The notes: generated from the letters alone by a model not told the origin. A stretch of DNA of 55,684 bases from an uncultured Clostridia bacterium (GCA_937890525.1 CALADI010000032.1:1-55684); one strand, 5' to 3'; positions 31,415 to 41,537 are shown, counted from the stretch's first letter. A program made the numbers and translations.

Positions 31415-32881
31415 TCAGCGCACCTTGCCCCGGCTTGGGGGAGAATTCTTCTGAGAGATCTTCTCAGGATTCTTCTGTGCATATTCCTTTGCGGACGAAA
31501 CAATTTCTTGCAGCGAACTTCTTGGGGCTTCCTTTTTTGCTTGCGCTGCTTCCAAAGACTTTTGGTATGCGGGATTCTCCCAATGTCGTTCAAAGGATTC
31601 TTGTACCTCCGGCACTTTTTCCTTTACCACATCGAACGATTTTCCCTGATATTTATTCTGCAAATACGATACCATTTCCGAATACTCAGGATATTGTCCC
31701 AAGGTATATGTTTCCTGCCGGTAGTCATCTACATGGGCAGCACCTCTTCGATACAGCAAATGCCCATTTTCCCAGACTGCGGTACTTCCTTCAAAGGCTT
31801 CCCACCCGGATTCAATCGTGTACCCTTGAATATCGATCTGGTCATTTCCGCATCGAAACGAAACTTCCGTTACACCACCCTGCATTGCATTTACATCTAC
31901 CTTATGCATGGCATCTGCGATGTCCTGAATCGTGTATGTTTTCTGTTCTGCTTCCATACTACGCTGTTCCATCATCCGCTCCACCGCCTTGGACATATCG
32001 GCAGCAGAGATCGCCGGATCTGCAATTCGGCTCACATCCAGTCCATTTTGCAGACCACGAAGCAGCATTTCCATTTGCCACATATTAAACTTGGGATCTG
32101 CATATTGGCTCACATCCACACCGCTCTCCAGCCCTTGCCGGATCGCTTTCATCTGGCCATTGTCATACTTCAAATCCGCATAGATCGACACATCCACCCC
32201 GTGCTCCATCCCTTCACGAATTTCGCGCATCTGGTAGCCGTCGTATTGAGGATCTGCATAGCGGGAGACATCCAGTCCATTTTCAACGCCATCCCGGATC
32301 TCCAACATCTGATCGGTATCATAGACGGGCTTTGCGTAGGCGCTCACATCTTTGTGGTTTTTCATATCGCAGCGGATCTGATACATCTGCTGACTGCTAA
32401 ATGCCGGGTCGGCATAGGTGCGAATGTCAAGCCCTCTGACTGCGCCTCGTTCCAGTTCCTGAAGCTGCCCCAAGTTGTATTGGCGTGCCCGGAGCTGACG
32501 AAGGGAGATCCCCAGCGCCTTGGCAACGACTTTCTTCTGTTGTTTCTTGGCATCCTTTGCAAGAGCGTAGCGGAAGTCCACCCGCTTGAATCCGATGCTG
32601 TCGCAGAAATAACAACCTTTTTTTACGGATGGTTCGGAACGCTTGACTCGGACAATGTCGGAAACCGAAAGAGAACGGCTCGTGTATCCAAACGGATGCT
32701 CGATATTGAACTTGCGGTACACATCCTCCAGCGTTTGGCAGTTGACTGTTCCGTCGAAAACTTTGTCGTAGATCCTGGCAGGGATCTCGGTGATGTTCTT
32801 TCGCTTTAGGAAATCTGTATTCATGAAGCACAGATCGTCCTTGTCTCGTTCTGTGTTGATCTGATAGATCTCAATTTCCAT
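31415..32881 (-). CDS. YodL-domain protein with about six YADP repeats
   Basis: 488 aa. Residues 1-110 look like a YodL domain (EIEIYQINTERDKDDLCFMN, CQTLEDVYRKFNIEHP, SLSVSDIV). Residues about 145-310 contain six units of about 26 aa of the form GLDVSRYADPQYDGYQMREI, each with Y/I-A-D/K-P/L and Q-M. The tail (EIVSSAKEYAQKNPEK ... SRGKVR) resembles the tail of the neighbouring 2853-aa protein. AGAAGGAGTGG precedes the ATG. Common cargo of Firmicutes ICEs; biochemical role unknown. Confidence 0.78.
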   Translation of the reverse strand: MEIEIYQINTERDKDDLCFMNTDFLKRKNITEIPARIYDKVFDGTVNCQTLEDVYRKFNIEHPFGYTSRSLSVSDIVRVKRSEPSVKKGCYFCDSIGFKRVDFRYALAKDAKKQQKKVVAKALGISLRQLRARQYNLGQLQELERGAVRGLDIRTYADPAFSSQQMYQIRCDMKNHKDVSAYAKPVYDTDQMLEIRDGVENGLDVSRYADPQYDGYQMREIREGMEHGVDVSIYADLKYDNGQMKAIRQGLESGVDVSQYADPKFNMWQMEMLLRGLQNGLDVSRIADPAISAADMSKAVERMMEQRSMEAEQKTYTIQDIADAMHKVDVNAMQGGVTEVSFRCGNDQIDIQGYTIESGWEAFEGSTAVWENGHLLYRRGAAHVDDYRQETYTLGQYPEYSEMVSYLQNKYQGKSFDVVKEKVPEVQESFERHWENPAYQKSLEAAQAKKEAPRSSLQEIVSSAKEYAQKNPEKISQKNSPPSRGKVR

Positions 32882-32902
32882 AGTTCCACTCCTTCTTGTG
32901 GG

Positions 32903-32928
32903 ATGCCCCTCTGATACCAGAGGGGCAT
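32903..32928. repeat. Intergenic hairpin ATGCCCCTCT...AGAGGGGCAT (copy A)
   Basis: Stem identical to 31383-31408, loop gatacc. It lies just after the stop of the 2853-aa gene on the minus strand. Together with the related C-terminal coding sequence this suggests that tail plus hairpin spread as one unit. Confidence 0.75.
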
Positions 32929-32932
32929 ATGG

Positions 32933-35900
32933 TCATCTTGTGCGTCCCTGTGTCGGGGTAGGGGCGCTGCGGTCGAACTTCTGGGGGTTGTCTGCGGCAA
33001 ACTGTTTGGCAGATGCTCGGATCTCATCCAGAGCGTTTCTGCGCTTTTCCTGCACCGGCGGTTGGGGCAGCTCCTGCTCCAGAGATTCCTCCGGCGCTGG
33101 GGCGGCAGTTTGGGAATTCTTGGCCATGTCCAGATCCAGCATGATATTCAGTTCGGTGAGCCGGGCTTTCTTTTCAGTCAGTTCACCATCTTGAGCAAAA
33201 GGCTTTTGCACTTCCACTTTGGCATTCTCCATCTGCTTTTCCAGTTCGTCGATCCGTTCTATTGCCCAGTCTCGGCGTTTGGGAATGCCTGCCAGAGCAT
33301 TATCCAGCCGGGTGATGATTCCTCGTGGATCCGTTCCAAGAGCCACCTTATGGCTCATAGCGCCCCGGAGCGTGATGAAGTATTCATTCTCCAGCGAGTT
33401 GTAGGCAAGTTTCATGTCAAAGCCACGGTAAGAACCGAGATGGATGGGTTCAGAGTTTTTCAAGCTATGGCATATGGTCAGTACCGCAGTACCAGCCTGT
33501 TCCTTGTCGGTAAACATGGCTTTTCCAATCTGCATTCCAGCAAAGCAGTCCTTGATTTGAGGATTGGCTTCCACGGTGCGGATGTCCTGTTCAAAGCCAT
33601 CCCTTGCAACGATGGTACTTTGGATCTCAGCGGGGAAGTAGTTCATGATCCTGCTCTCAAGCTGGTACTTGTTCTTCAGGTAGCTGCTCTTGACCATCTC
33701 CAGACGGCTGACCTCCAGATCCAGATTCATCTTCTCGGCAATTCGGGGGTCGCTGACGCACAGAGATTTGATCTCAGCGTAGTTCAGCGCCTGCTCATCC
33801 ACATCCTCGCAGGAACGCACAGGGGATTTGCCGGTCATGATTTGGCTGATAAATCTCTGCTTGTTCTCCAGCGTCTGATACAGATAGGCATCGAAAGTAC
33901 CTTCTGTCACATACTGATAGACCAGTACCTCTTTGTTTTGGTTGCCTTGCCGGATGATCCGACCATTTCGTTGGGTCATATCAGAAGGCCGCCATGGCAC
34001 ATCCAGATGGTGCAGGGCGATGAGCCGATCTTGGCAGTTTGTGCCGGCTCCCATTTTCTCGGTACTGCCCAGCAGGATCCTTACTTGCCCGGAGCGTACC
34101 TTGGCAAAGAGAGCAGCTTTTTTCTTTTCGGTATCTGCATCGTGGATATAAGCAATCTCCTCCTTGGGTATGCCGGAGTCGATGAGCTTCTTGCGGATAT
34201 CATCGTAGACATTGAACTTGCTGCCCTTCTTGGGGGTGGAGAAATCACAGAAGATCATCTGAGCGCTGCGCTGCTGGGTGGTGTCCTGCCAGATCTTCTG
34301 CACCTTGGCGATACAGGCATTCACTTTACTGCCCGGATCGTCCGGCAACATGGGATTGATGAGCCGCTGATCCAGTCCGATTTTTCTGCCGTCGGTGGTG
34401 ATCTTGAGCATATTGTCCACGGACGGATCCACATTGCCGTTGTGGACAAGGTCAGCTCGCTGGGACAGGCTCTGGATCAGCTCCTTCTGATGTTCCGAGG
34501 GCTTGACCACGACGGTTTCAAATTTAGCATCCGGCACCGGCAAATGCAGTTCCTCTGCCGTTTTGATATCCGCTACCTCTTTGAACAGGTTCATCAGATC
34601 CGGCACATTATGGAACTTGGCAAGGCGAGTCCGTGCCCGATAGCCGGTTCCCTCCGGGGCAAGCTCAATGGAGCTGGTGGGTTCGGCAAAGGTGGATGCC
34701 CATGCATCGAAGTGGGTCAGACCCATTTCTTGGAGCTTGTCATACTGAAGATACCGTTGGACGGTGTACAGCTCGGACATGGAATTGGATACCGGGGTGC
34801 CGGAGGCAAAGACCACGCCACGGCTGCCGGTTTTCTCGTCCAGATATCGGCACTTCATGAACATATCAGAAGATCTCTGCGCATCTGAGGTGGAGATGCC
34901 GGCAACATTTCGCATTTTGGTGTGCAAGAACAGATTCTTGAACGCCTGACTTTCGTCTACGAACAGTCGGTCAACGCCCAGTTCCTCAAAGGTGATGACA
35001 TCATCCTTGCGGTCTGTGGCGGAGAGTTTTTCCAGCCGCTTTTCCAGCGTCTTGCGCTGCTGCTCCATCTGCTTGATGCTGAAGTGTTCCCCTCTTTTTA
35101 CAGCCATGTCTGCAATCGCTGCTTGGATGTCATCGATCTGACCTTGGATGATCTCCTGCTGACGCTCCATGCTCATGGGGATCCGCTCAAACTGGCTGTG
35201 TCCCATAATGATGGCATCATAATCGCCGGTGGCGATCCGGGCACAGAATTTCCGGCGATTTGCCGGTTCAAAGTCCTTTTTGGTTGTGACCAGCAGATTT
35301 GCCGACGGATACAAGGTGAGAAATTCCGAAGCCCATTGCTTAGTCAGATGGTTGGGAACCACGAACAAGGGCTTCTTGCACAGCCCCAAACGTCTGCTTT
35401 CCATTGCGGCGGCAGCCATTTCAAAGGTCTTGCCAGCGCCTACCTCGTGAGCTAGGAGGGTATTTCCACCATAGAGGATATGGGCGATGGCATTGCGCTG
35501 ATGCTCCCGGAGGGTGATTTGGGGATTCATTCCTCCGAACACGATATGCTTGCCGTCATACTCCCGTGGGCGAGTCGAATTAAACCGCAGATTGTACTCA
35601 TTCACAAGAGTTTCCCGGCGCTTGGGGTCATTCCAGATCCAGTCTGCAAATGCATTCTTGATGAGCTGCTGCTTCTGCTGGGCAGCGGCGGTTTCTTCTG
35701 CATTGAGAACAGCTTTTTTCGTTCCGTTGGCAGTCTCGATATAGTCATAGACTCGGATATCTTTCAGATTCAGCGTGTCTTGCAGGATCTTGTAAGCGCT
35801 AACCCGTTCCGTTCCGTAGGTGCTGTATGCCACAGTATCGTTTGCGCTGATATAGGTTTTGTTAGAGATCTCCCATTCGGCAGTTTGCGGACAGAATTCG

Positions 35901-38900
35901 ACTTTCACATTTCGTTGCAGCCATCTGGGCGTATCAAAAGTCTCATACATGAATTGCCCAATGATGTCCTTGTCGATCCATGTGGCGCCCAGCCGGACAT
36001 TGATCTCGGTTGCATCCAGCCATTCAGGCTGAGCTTCCGTTAGCGCCTCCACATTTACGGCGTAGCTGGAATCTGTTTGCGCTGCAAACTTTGCAAACTC
36101 CAGCTTCTGCCGTACATTGCCGGAAAGGTATTCATCGGAAGTGACCCATTGGTCATCCTGTTGGGGATCCCGGAAGATGACTCCCTTGAGTTTGTCGGTG
36201 ATCTCGGACTCCGGCATACCATCCAGCAGCTGAGACATATACGCAAGATCCACCTCGCCACGGTATCCAATGCTCACCGCAAGGGCTTCGCTGGGGGTGT
36301 CCACCCGGTCAACCGGCTTGGCAGCGGCGATGGTGCGCTTGGTAAAAATATCTGCCTTGCCCTTAAAATTGCCATCGGAGTCCAGCTGTTCAAGGGAACA
36401 CAGACGGTAGTAGGCGCTGTCGGCATCCATGACCTTTGCGTTTGCCCGGTCGTTGATCCGCCCATATTTTTCTGCAAAGCGGTCATATGTCTCGTTTAGA
36501 ACCGCTTGCTGCTGGGAGAGCTGATCATCCGAGCAGTCATCCATCTGGAGCTGAAGCAGCTTATTGGCAGCATCTCTCAGACCGATCAATGCCGTGAGCC
36601 GCTCTGTATTGCCCTCCACAAGGGTCATCACATCGCCGTCACGGAAATATACCTTTCCGCTACGGATGGTGTAGGAGTAGTTCCGCACCTCCGGGTCGGC
36701 AGGAAGCACCGTACTGTCCGGGATCGCCTCGATGAGGACTTCGGCAGGGGCTTCGACGCATTGATATCTGCCTTGGATCTGGGTGATTGCCCCGGCAAGC
36801 TGCTGTGCAAGATCTGCTCCGGGGGTGGGAAGTACCGTCAGCTCCTCGCCGTAACGCCCGGACTTGGTGGTAAGCTGCCCCAAGATCATCTCCGGGTGTT
36901 CCACAAAGTAGCTGTTCATGGGAAGATGCCCGGAGGTCAGATCCAAATGCACCCAGTCCGGGGAATCGACGATGGGGTGTTCCCGTTTTTGCAGGAAGAT
37001 GATATCAGATACGACTTCCGTACCGGCGTTTGCCTTGAACGCATTGTTGGGCAGCCGGATTGCACCTAACAATTCCGCACGCTGGGCAAGATACGCACGG
37101 ACGGCAGAGGATTTCTGATCCATGGTGTAGCGGCTGGTGACAAATGCCACGATACCGCCGGGACGCACCTGTTCCAGTGCCTTGGCAAAGAAATAGTTGT
37201 GGATGGAGAAGCCCAGCTTATTGAAGGCAGGGTCATTCACTTGGTACTGTCCAAAGGGTACATTGCCAATGGCCACATCGAAGAAGTCATGCCGGTCGGT
37301 GGTTTCAAAGCCGGCAATGGTGATCTCTGCCTTGGGGTAAAGCTGCTGGGCTAGTCTGCCGGTAATGGAGTCCAGTTCCACGCCGTAGAGCTTGCTGCCC
37401 TGCATCTGCTCCGGCAGCATCCCAAGGAAATTACCTACGCCCATAGACGGCTCCAAGATCCTGCCGCCTGTGAAGCCCATCTGAGCAAGCGCATCGTACA
37501 TCGCCCGGATGATGGTCGGTGAAGTGAAATGGGCATTCAGGGTAGAGGCACGGGCAGCGGCATACTCCTCCGGGGTCAGCAGCTCTTTGAGCTGTTCATA
37601 TTCTTTCGCCCAGGACTTTTTCTCAGGATCGAAGGCATCATCCAGTCCACCCCATCCGACATATTTCGACAAGATCTGCTGCTGTTCCGGCAGCGCCTGC
37701 ATTTTTTCTTCCTCTAGTTGCTTTAGCAGACGGATGGCGGCGATGTTTGCAGCAAATTTCTCACGGGGTGTGCCTTCTCCCAGATGATCGTCAGTGATCT
37801 GGAAGTTCTGGGCATTGCGGCGGACGGAATCGTTATTCCGCTCTGGATCTGCCTGCTTTGTCTTTTCTGCCAAGTCCTGATTTTGCGGCAGGGGGAAATC
37901 CCCAAACTGCTGGATGTACTTCTTCTCCGACCGGGAGTAGATGGCAGCACCCTCGTAGCGGAATCCGTCCGGCTCCGTAGAGCCGTCCACAAAGCCCTGA
38001 GCAGCCGCCTGTGCCGCTTGAAGCGTTTGGTAGTCCCGTTTATCATCGTATCCGTTTTCGACGGAATGATAGGTTGTGACCTGATAGGGGGGCTGCATGG
38101 CAGCTTCGTACTGATCGATCTGCTCCGGGGTCAGCCATTCCGGCTTTTCAGACAGGGCATCATAGAGCTGGCGCATCTTCTTGATTTGCAGTTGCACATC
38201 TCCAGCCCAAAGTTGCTTAGGGGATCGATTTCCCCCTCCAAGGAAGTAGTCACAGTCCGACTTGAGCCGATCCAGCAGACGATATTCCATCGTCTGCTGA
38301 GGTTCCTGAGTCGGCTCTGCCGGCAATTGAGGAAGCGGATGCCCCATATTGGCGGCGATCCGGCTTTGCTGCACATAGTCCAGCATTGCGGTGGCATACG
38401 CTTTCTTTTCTTCCTCGTCTACGGACAGCATCTTCTTGGCTGCTGCCTCCATTTTGGAGAGGGAGTCGTGCAGCTCTAGGATGGTGCAAACCTTGCTGTG
38501 ATGTTCGATGGCGGCAGCTTCTTCCGGCCATGCATCCGCACCATAGGTGCCTGTATATCGTTGCTGATATCCGGAATCCGTCCGGCTCTCATACACCGCC
38601 CGAATGTGCTGGAGCAGGGTGCCGTCTCCGTCACCAAAGTCCTGCCGCCCTTCATAGGACTCCAGACTGCCGTCATTCACAAAGTCAATGCGGAACTTTG
38701 TCTTGTCGTACCAGGATCCTTCGTAGTCCGGGGCTTCCCGCTCCTCACGACGGGTAGCATCCAGCGTTCCAAACAGCGCATTCGCTTGGTGAAGCGGGAG
38801 CTTCTGACCGTCCTCCAATTCAGCACTTTCAGACCAGATGACCGTCACAAGAGGTTCTTGGGAAGTGGGGAATTTGAAGTGCGAATTGCGGTCATCCAGT

Positions 38901-41494
38901 TCCAGCGTCCGCTCAAAGCTTTCTCGGTTTTCCACTCTGGTAATGGGGTAGACCAAGGTGGGATCCATCAGGTCGATATGATGGTCAGAGATCTCGGTGA
39001 TCTTGTAGGCGGTATCGTCCAGATATGCAGTTTCCCCCTTGTGATAGTTCCAGAGATATTCGGGAACATCCTGGACGGGTGAAACAGTTTCGGGGGCAGC
39101 GGAAGCAGGCTGGTCAAGATCGATTCCCTCCGGCGCAGAAAGGGGGGCGGGCTTGTCAGGCGCTGCTACTTCTGCAAGCAGTTCCTGCTCATCCAGCTTG
39201 GCATCTTGCATCTGGGCGTAGGCTGCTGCCTGCTGAGCCGTCAGATACCGTCCTTGCCGGATCAGGGTATCGATCCGGGCGGCAAGCTGCGGCCATGTCA
39301 AAAGGACATCCTTGCATTCCTGTTTTTTATACAGCATTCCCTTGGAGTCCGTCCATACACCGCTGCCGGTTGCGCCGGACAGGGCATGGGATTGACCGCC
39401 GATCCCATATTCTTCCTTCAGGAAATCGGCTTTCTCTTTTGAGTTGTGGGGCTGGGAAAAGAATGTATAGATACGCTCTGCACCACCCGACATTGAAGCT
39501 CTGCCAGCGATTGCGGCATCCAGTTCGTCCTCTGTAATGAACTGTTCCAGTTGGGGAGGAGCGATCATGGATCCGTCAAATTCCCGACGGGGAAGTTCCA
39601 ACGCCAGAAGGTTCTGGTAGATCACACCATGCTTGTGGTAGTGGAAACGCATGAGGTCGTTGTCCTTGGCATATGCCCGGAGGAACTGTTCGTACTCCTC
39701 CACCAGTTCCTTACGGAAGTGGGGCTTGGACAGCTTCTCGGCAATATTCGCCACTTCAGTCGGGGCGCCGGTTCTGGGCTGATCCAGACAAGTCAGATAG
39801 AGCGCCGCCTGATCGTTGCGGTCATGGTGTACATACCAAAGATTCTGAGAGATGGTATTGCGGAAGTAACCTTCCGCCTCTGCCAGTTCCACGGTGGTGG
39901 CAAACTGTCCGGCTTCCAGCAGCTGGCTGATCCGCTGGGCGGCATCCTCCCAAGAGATCACCTTGGCGTTGGGATGCCGTGCAGCAGCCGAGCCTTGGGC
40001 AAGGTGGATCCCATCCACTGCAAACCACGCACAGTATCGGCTGCCGGAAGGACGAATGAATCCGTTGCCGCCACGATAAAGCTCTGGTAGTCTGGCAGGC
40101 AGATCCTCCATCTGCTTTTGGGCAATGTCGGTGATGATCTCCCGGTGGTGATCCACATTGCCCCCCAGCCGCAGGACATGGTCAATATCCTCCTGAGAAA
40201 AGGAAAATGCGGAGGGCTGATTGCTCTCCGCATTTGTCACATATGTCATTTGCTGGGCTTCAGGGGCAAACATGGAAAACTGTCCATCCACCTCAGCTTG
40301 GGGCTTTAGGTGCAGATCAGCTCCGCCATGATGATCTCCCGTGCCTGATTCCGGCAGTTTTCCATCAGCGCTGCCCACTTCATGGGATCGCTGCTCCTCA
40401 GCGCCATGGTTGCTCCGGCTGCCTTCGCCAGTTCGGGCATCATGGTCTCCATGCGCTGCTCCGCTGTCTTGTCGATCTCCCTCAGATGGGGGTACAGCTC
40501 CTGAGACAGCAGCATTGCCGAGTACATTCCGGGACGGTGTTCCTTCAGATAAGTCCGACGGCGATTGCCCCAGAATCCCAGCGGTGCCGGCTCCTCCTGC
40601 TTCATCTGAAGGTCGGGAATGAAGTAGTCCCCCTCCCTCCGATAGGTCAGTCCGTTCTTCTCGTTGTAGTAGCTGTCCGGCAGCTTCTGTCCTTCCTCGA
40701 TTTTCATAGCGTTCAAATCTCCTTTCATTGACCAATGCCAGCCGCTCTGCCTGCTGGATACATTGGCTGATTTGTCTTAACAAGCTGAAGTCGTTGCGTA
40801 CCTTGGCATTGCCAAGCTGCACTGCTATCTCAAAGGTTCCGAACCGGGTGAGGAAGTCCGCAAACTTCTCCTCCGGGAACTGGGCAGGAAAACCGCACCG
40901 CCGCAGCGTCGTATAGGTATTGCTTTCGGTGAGCAGCGCCTTGTACTGCTGTTCGAAGTCCTTCTGGTCTGCTTCGGAAAGTCCGCTTTGCTCCAATGAC
41001 CAGAGGATATCTTCCTGATCCACCAGCCAATGGGCTTGCACTTTCTTTTCCACTACGGCTCGGATGGTCTCGGAAAGGTCTGTGCCGGACACCTGATACA
41101 TGGTCTCCAAGCGCTGCTGAACATATGCCTGATGCCGCTGCTCCATGATCCACGGATGGGGGGACTTTGCATTTCTGCCCACCCCGGTATCTGTGATATC
41201 GAACACATACCGCAGTTTTGTGTACTGTCCATCGTCCACCAGTAGGGCAATGCCATCGGATCCTCGCTTCACATAGCGATTCATTTTCCGATTCCAGATC
41301 TCATACTCAGCACAAGCTGTGGCATCTGGACGCTGGGCATACATGAGGATCTGATCCTCATAGCTATACTTATACATTCTAGCGGAAAAGTCAAGGAAAG
41401 AACTCCATGCCGCTGGGGTGGCAGCCACATTGATTGCAGTCTGCTTCGCAAGATCTACATAGTGGCTCACTTTCGTCGTTTGTTGTCGTTCCAC
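32933..41494 (-). CDS. Giant ArdC-like / N6-methylase / SNF2-type helicase protein
   Basis: 2853 aa, GTG start (GGAGG 6 nt upstream). Residues about 10-110 resemble the ArdC N-terminal domain (WSSFLDFSARMYKYSYEDQI, QRPDATACAEYEIWN). About 1276-1560: YVGWGG and an N6-adenine methylase core with EPSMGVGNFLG and NVPFG (in place of NPPY). About 2010-2550: superfamily II helicase, Walker A HEVGAGKT, box II VDESQ, C-terminal MTQRNGRIIRQG. Residues about 262-396 are low-complexity Gly/Ser/His-rich and coincide with a nested tnpV gene. Such proteins are standard in this ICE family and are thought to protect or process incoming DNA. Confidence 0.9.
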   Translation of the reverse strand: MERQQTTKVSHYVDLAKQTAINVAATPAAWSSFLDFSARMYKYSYEDQILMYAQRPDATACAEYEIWNRKMNRYVKRGSDGIALLVDDGQYTKLRYVFDITDTGVGRNAKSPHPWIMEQRHQAYVQQRLETMYQVSGTDLSETIRAVVEKKVQAHWLVDQEDILWSLEQSGLSEADQKDFEQQYKALLTESNTYTTLRRCGFPAQFPEEKFADFLTRFGTFEIAVQLGNAKVRNDFSLLRQISQCIQQAERLALVNERRFERYENRGRTEAAGQLLQREERTDLSEGGGLLHSRPSDEAGGAGTAGILGQSPSDLSEGTPSRNVLGNAAVSGAVPPSEGDRQDSGAAHGDHDARTGEGSRSNHGAEEQRSHEVGSADGKLPESGTGDHHGGADLHLKPQAEVDGQFSMFAPEAQQMTYVTNAESNQPSAFSFSQEDIDHVLRLGGNVDHHREIITDIAQKQMEDLPARLPELYRGGNGFIRPSGSRYCAWFAVDGIHLAQGSAAARHPNAKVISWEDAAQRISQLLEAGQFATTVELAEAEGYFRNTISQNLWYVHHDRNDQAALYLTCLDQPRTGAPTEVANIAEKLSKPHFRKELVEEYEQFLRAYAKDNDLMRFHYHKHGVIYQNLLALELPRREFDGSMIAPPQLEQFITEDELDAAIAGRASMSGGAERIYTFFSQPHNSKEKADFLKEEYGIGGQSHALSGATGSGVWTDSKGMLYKKQECKDVLLTWPQLAARIDTLIRQGRYLTAQQAAAYAQMQDAKLDEQELLAEVAAPDKPAPLSAPEGIDLDQPASAAPETVSPVQDVPEYLWNYHKGETAYLDDTAYKITEISDHHIDLMDPTLVYPITRVENRESFERTLELDDRNSHFKFPTSQEPLVTVIWSESAELEDGQKLPLHQANALFGTLDATRREEREAPDYEGSWYDKTKFRIDFVNDGSLESYEGRQDFGDGDGTLLQHIRAVYESRTDSGYQQRYTGTYGADAWPEEAAAIEHHSKVCTILELHDSLSKMEAAAKKMLSVDEEEKKAYATAMLDYVQQSRIAANMGHPLPQLPAEPTQEPQQTMEYRLLDRLKSDCDYFLGGGNRSPKQLWAGDVQLQIKKMRQLYDALSEKPEWLTPEQIDQYEAAMQPPYQVTTYHSVENGYDDKRDYQTLQAAQAAAQGFVDGSTEPDGFRYEGAAIYSRSEKKYIQQFGDFPLPQNQDLAEKTKQADPERNNDSVRRNAQNFQITDDHLGEGTPREKFAANIAAIRLLKQLEEEKMQALPEQQQILSKYVGWGGLDDAFDPEKKSWAKEYEQLKELLTPEEYAAARASTLNAHFTSPTIIRAMYDALAQMGFTGGRILEPSMGVGNFLGMLPEQMQGSKLYGVELDSITGRLAQQLYPKAEITIAGFETTDRHDFFDVAIGNVPFGQYQVNDPAFNKLGFSIHNYFFAKALEQVRPGGIVAFVTSRYTMDQKSSAVRAYLAQRAELLGAIRLPNNAFKANAGTEVVSDIIFLQKREHPIVDSPDWVHLDLTSGHLPMNSYFVEHPEMILGQLTTKSGRYGEELTVLPTPGADLAQQLAGAITQIQGRYQCVEAPAEVLIEAIPDSTVLPADPEVRNYSYTIRSGKVYFRDGDVMTLVEGNTERLTALIGLRDAANKLLQLQMDDCSDDQLSQQQAVLNETYDRFAEKYGRINDRANAKVMDADSAYYRLCSLEQLDSDGNFKGKADIFTKRTIAAAKPVDRVDTPSEALAVSIGYRGEVDLAYMSQLLDGMPESEITDKLKGVIFRDPQQDDQWVTSDEYLSGNVRQKLEFAKFAAQTDSSYAVNVEALTEAQPEWLDATEINVRLGATWIDKDIIGQFMYETFDTPRWLQRNVKVEFCPQTAEWEISNKTYISANDTVAYSTYGTERVSAYKILQDTLNLKDIRVYDYIETANGTKKAVLNAEETAAAQQKQQLIKNAFADWIWNDPKRRETLVNEYNLRFNSTRPREYDGKHIVFGGMNPQITLREHQRNAIAHILYGGNTLLAHEVGAGKTFEMAAAAMESRRLGLCKKPLFVVPNHLTKQWASEFLTLYPSANLLVTTKKDFEPANRRKFCARIATGDYDAIIMGHSQFERIPMSMERQQEIIQGQIDDIQAAIADMAVKRGEHFSIKQMEQQRKTLEKRLEKLSATDRKDDVITFEELGVDRLFVDESQAFKNLFLHTKMRNVAGISTSDAQRSSDMFMKCRYLDEKTGSRGVVFASGTPVSNSMSELYTVQRYLQYDKLQEMGLTHFDAWASTFAEPTSSIELAPEGTGYRARTRLAKFHNVPDLMNLFKEVADIKTAEELHLPVPDAKFETVVVKPSEHQKELIQSLSQRADLVHNGNVDPSVDNMLKITTDGRKIGLDQRLINPMLPDDPGSKVNACIAKVQKIWQDTTQQRSAQMIFCDFSTPKKGSKFNVYDDIRKKLIDSGIPKEEIAYIHDADTEKKKAALFAKVRSGQVRILLGSTEKMGAGTNCQDRLIALHHLDVPWRPSDMTQRNGRIIRQGNQNKEVLVYQYVTEGTFDAYLYQTLENKQRFISQIMTGKSPVRSCEDVDEQALNYAEIKSLCVSDPRIAEKMNLDLEVSRLEMVKSSYLKNKYQLESRIMNYFPAEIQSTIVARDGFEQDIRTVEANPQIKDCFAGMQIGKAMFTDKEQAGTAVLTICHSLKNSEPIHLGSYRGFDMKLAYNSLENEYFITLRGAMSHKVALGTDPRGIITRLDNALAGIPKRRDWAIERIDELEKQMENAKVEVQKPFAQDGELTEKKARLTELNIMLDLDMAKNSQTAAPAPEESLEQELPQPPVQEKRRNALDEIRASAKQFAADNPQKFDRSAPTPTQGRTR
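40306..40707 (-). CDS. tnpV: TnpV-family protein, nested out of frame inside the helicase gene
   Basis: 133 aa, same strand but a different frame, wholly inside the 2853-aa gene. The sequence reads as a full TnpV protein: EKNGLTYRREGDYFIPDL, RRRTYLKEHRPGMYSAMLLS, YPHLREIDKTAEQRMETMMP, NQAREIIMAELI. The ATG at 40707 has AAAGGAGA about 10 nt upstream. The host frame over this stretch is a low-complexity linker, while TnpV is well-formed, so TnpV constrains the DNA here. TnpV is a transposon-associated protein of unknown biochemical role. Confidence 0.8.
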   Translation of the reverse strand: MKIEEGQKLPDSYYNEKNGLTYRREGDYFIPDLQMKQEEPAPLGFWGNRRRTYLKEHRPGMYSAMLLSQELYPHLREIDKTAEQRMETMMPELAKAAGATMALRSSDPMKWAALMENCRNQAREIIMAELICT

Positions 41495-41515
41495 TTTTTA
41501 TCCTCCTGTTGCGAT

Positions 41516-41537
41516 GGGCGGGGGATTTCCCCCGCCC
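41516..41537. repeat. Intergenic hairpin GGGCGGGGG...CCCCCGCCC
   Basis: A perfect 9-bp stem, loop attt, between the DUF4366 gene and the helicase gene, followed on the minus strand by the helicase ribosome site and not by a T run. Confidence 0.75.

Noticed and set aside
33062..34888. 608-codon plus-strand open frame opposite the helicase domain
   Set aside because: Reverse image of conserved helicase motifs, with no signal of its own.
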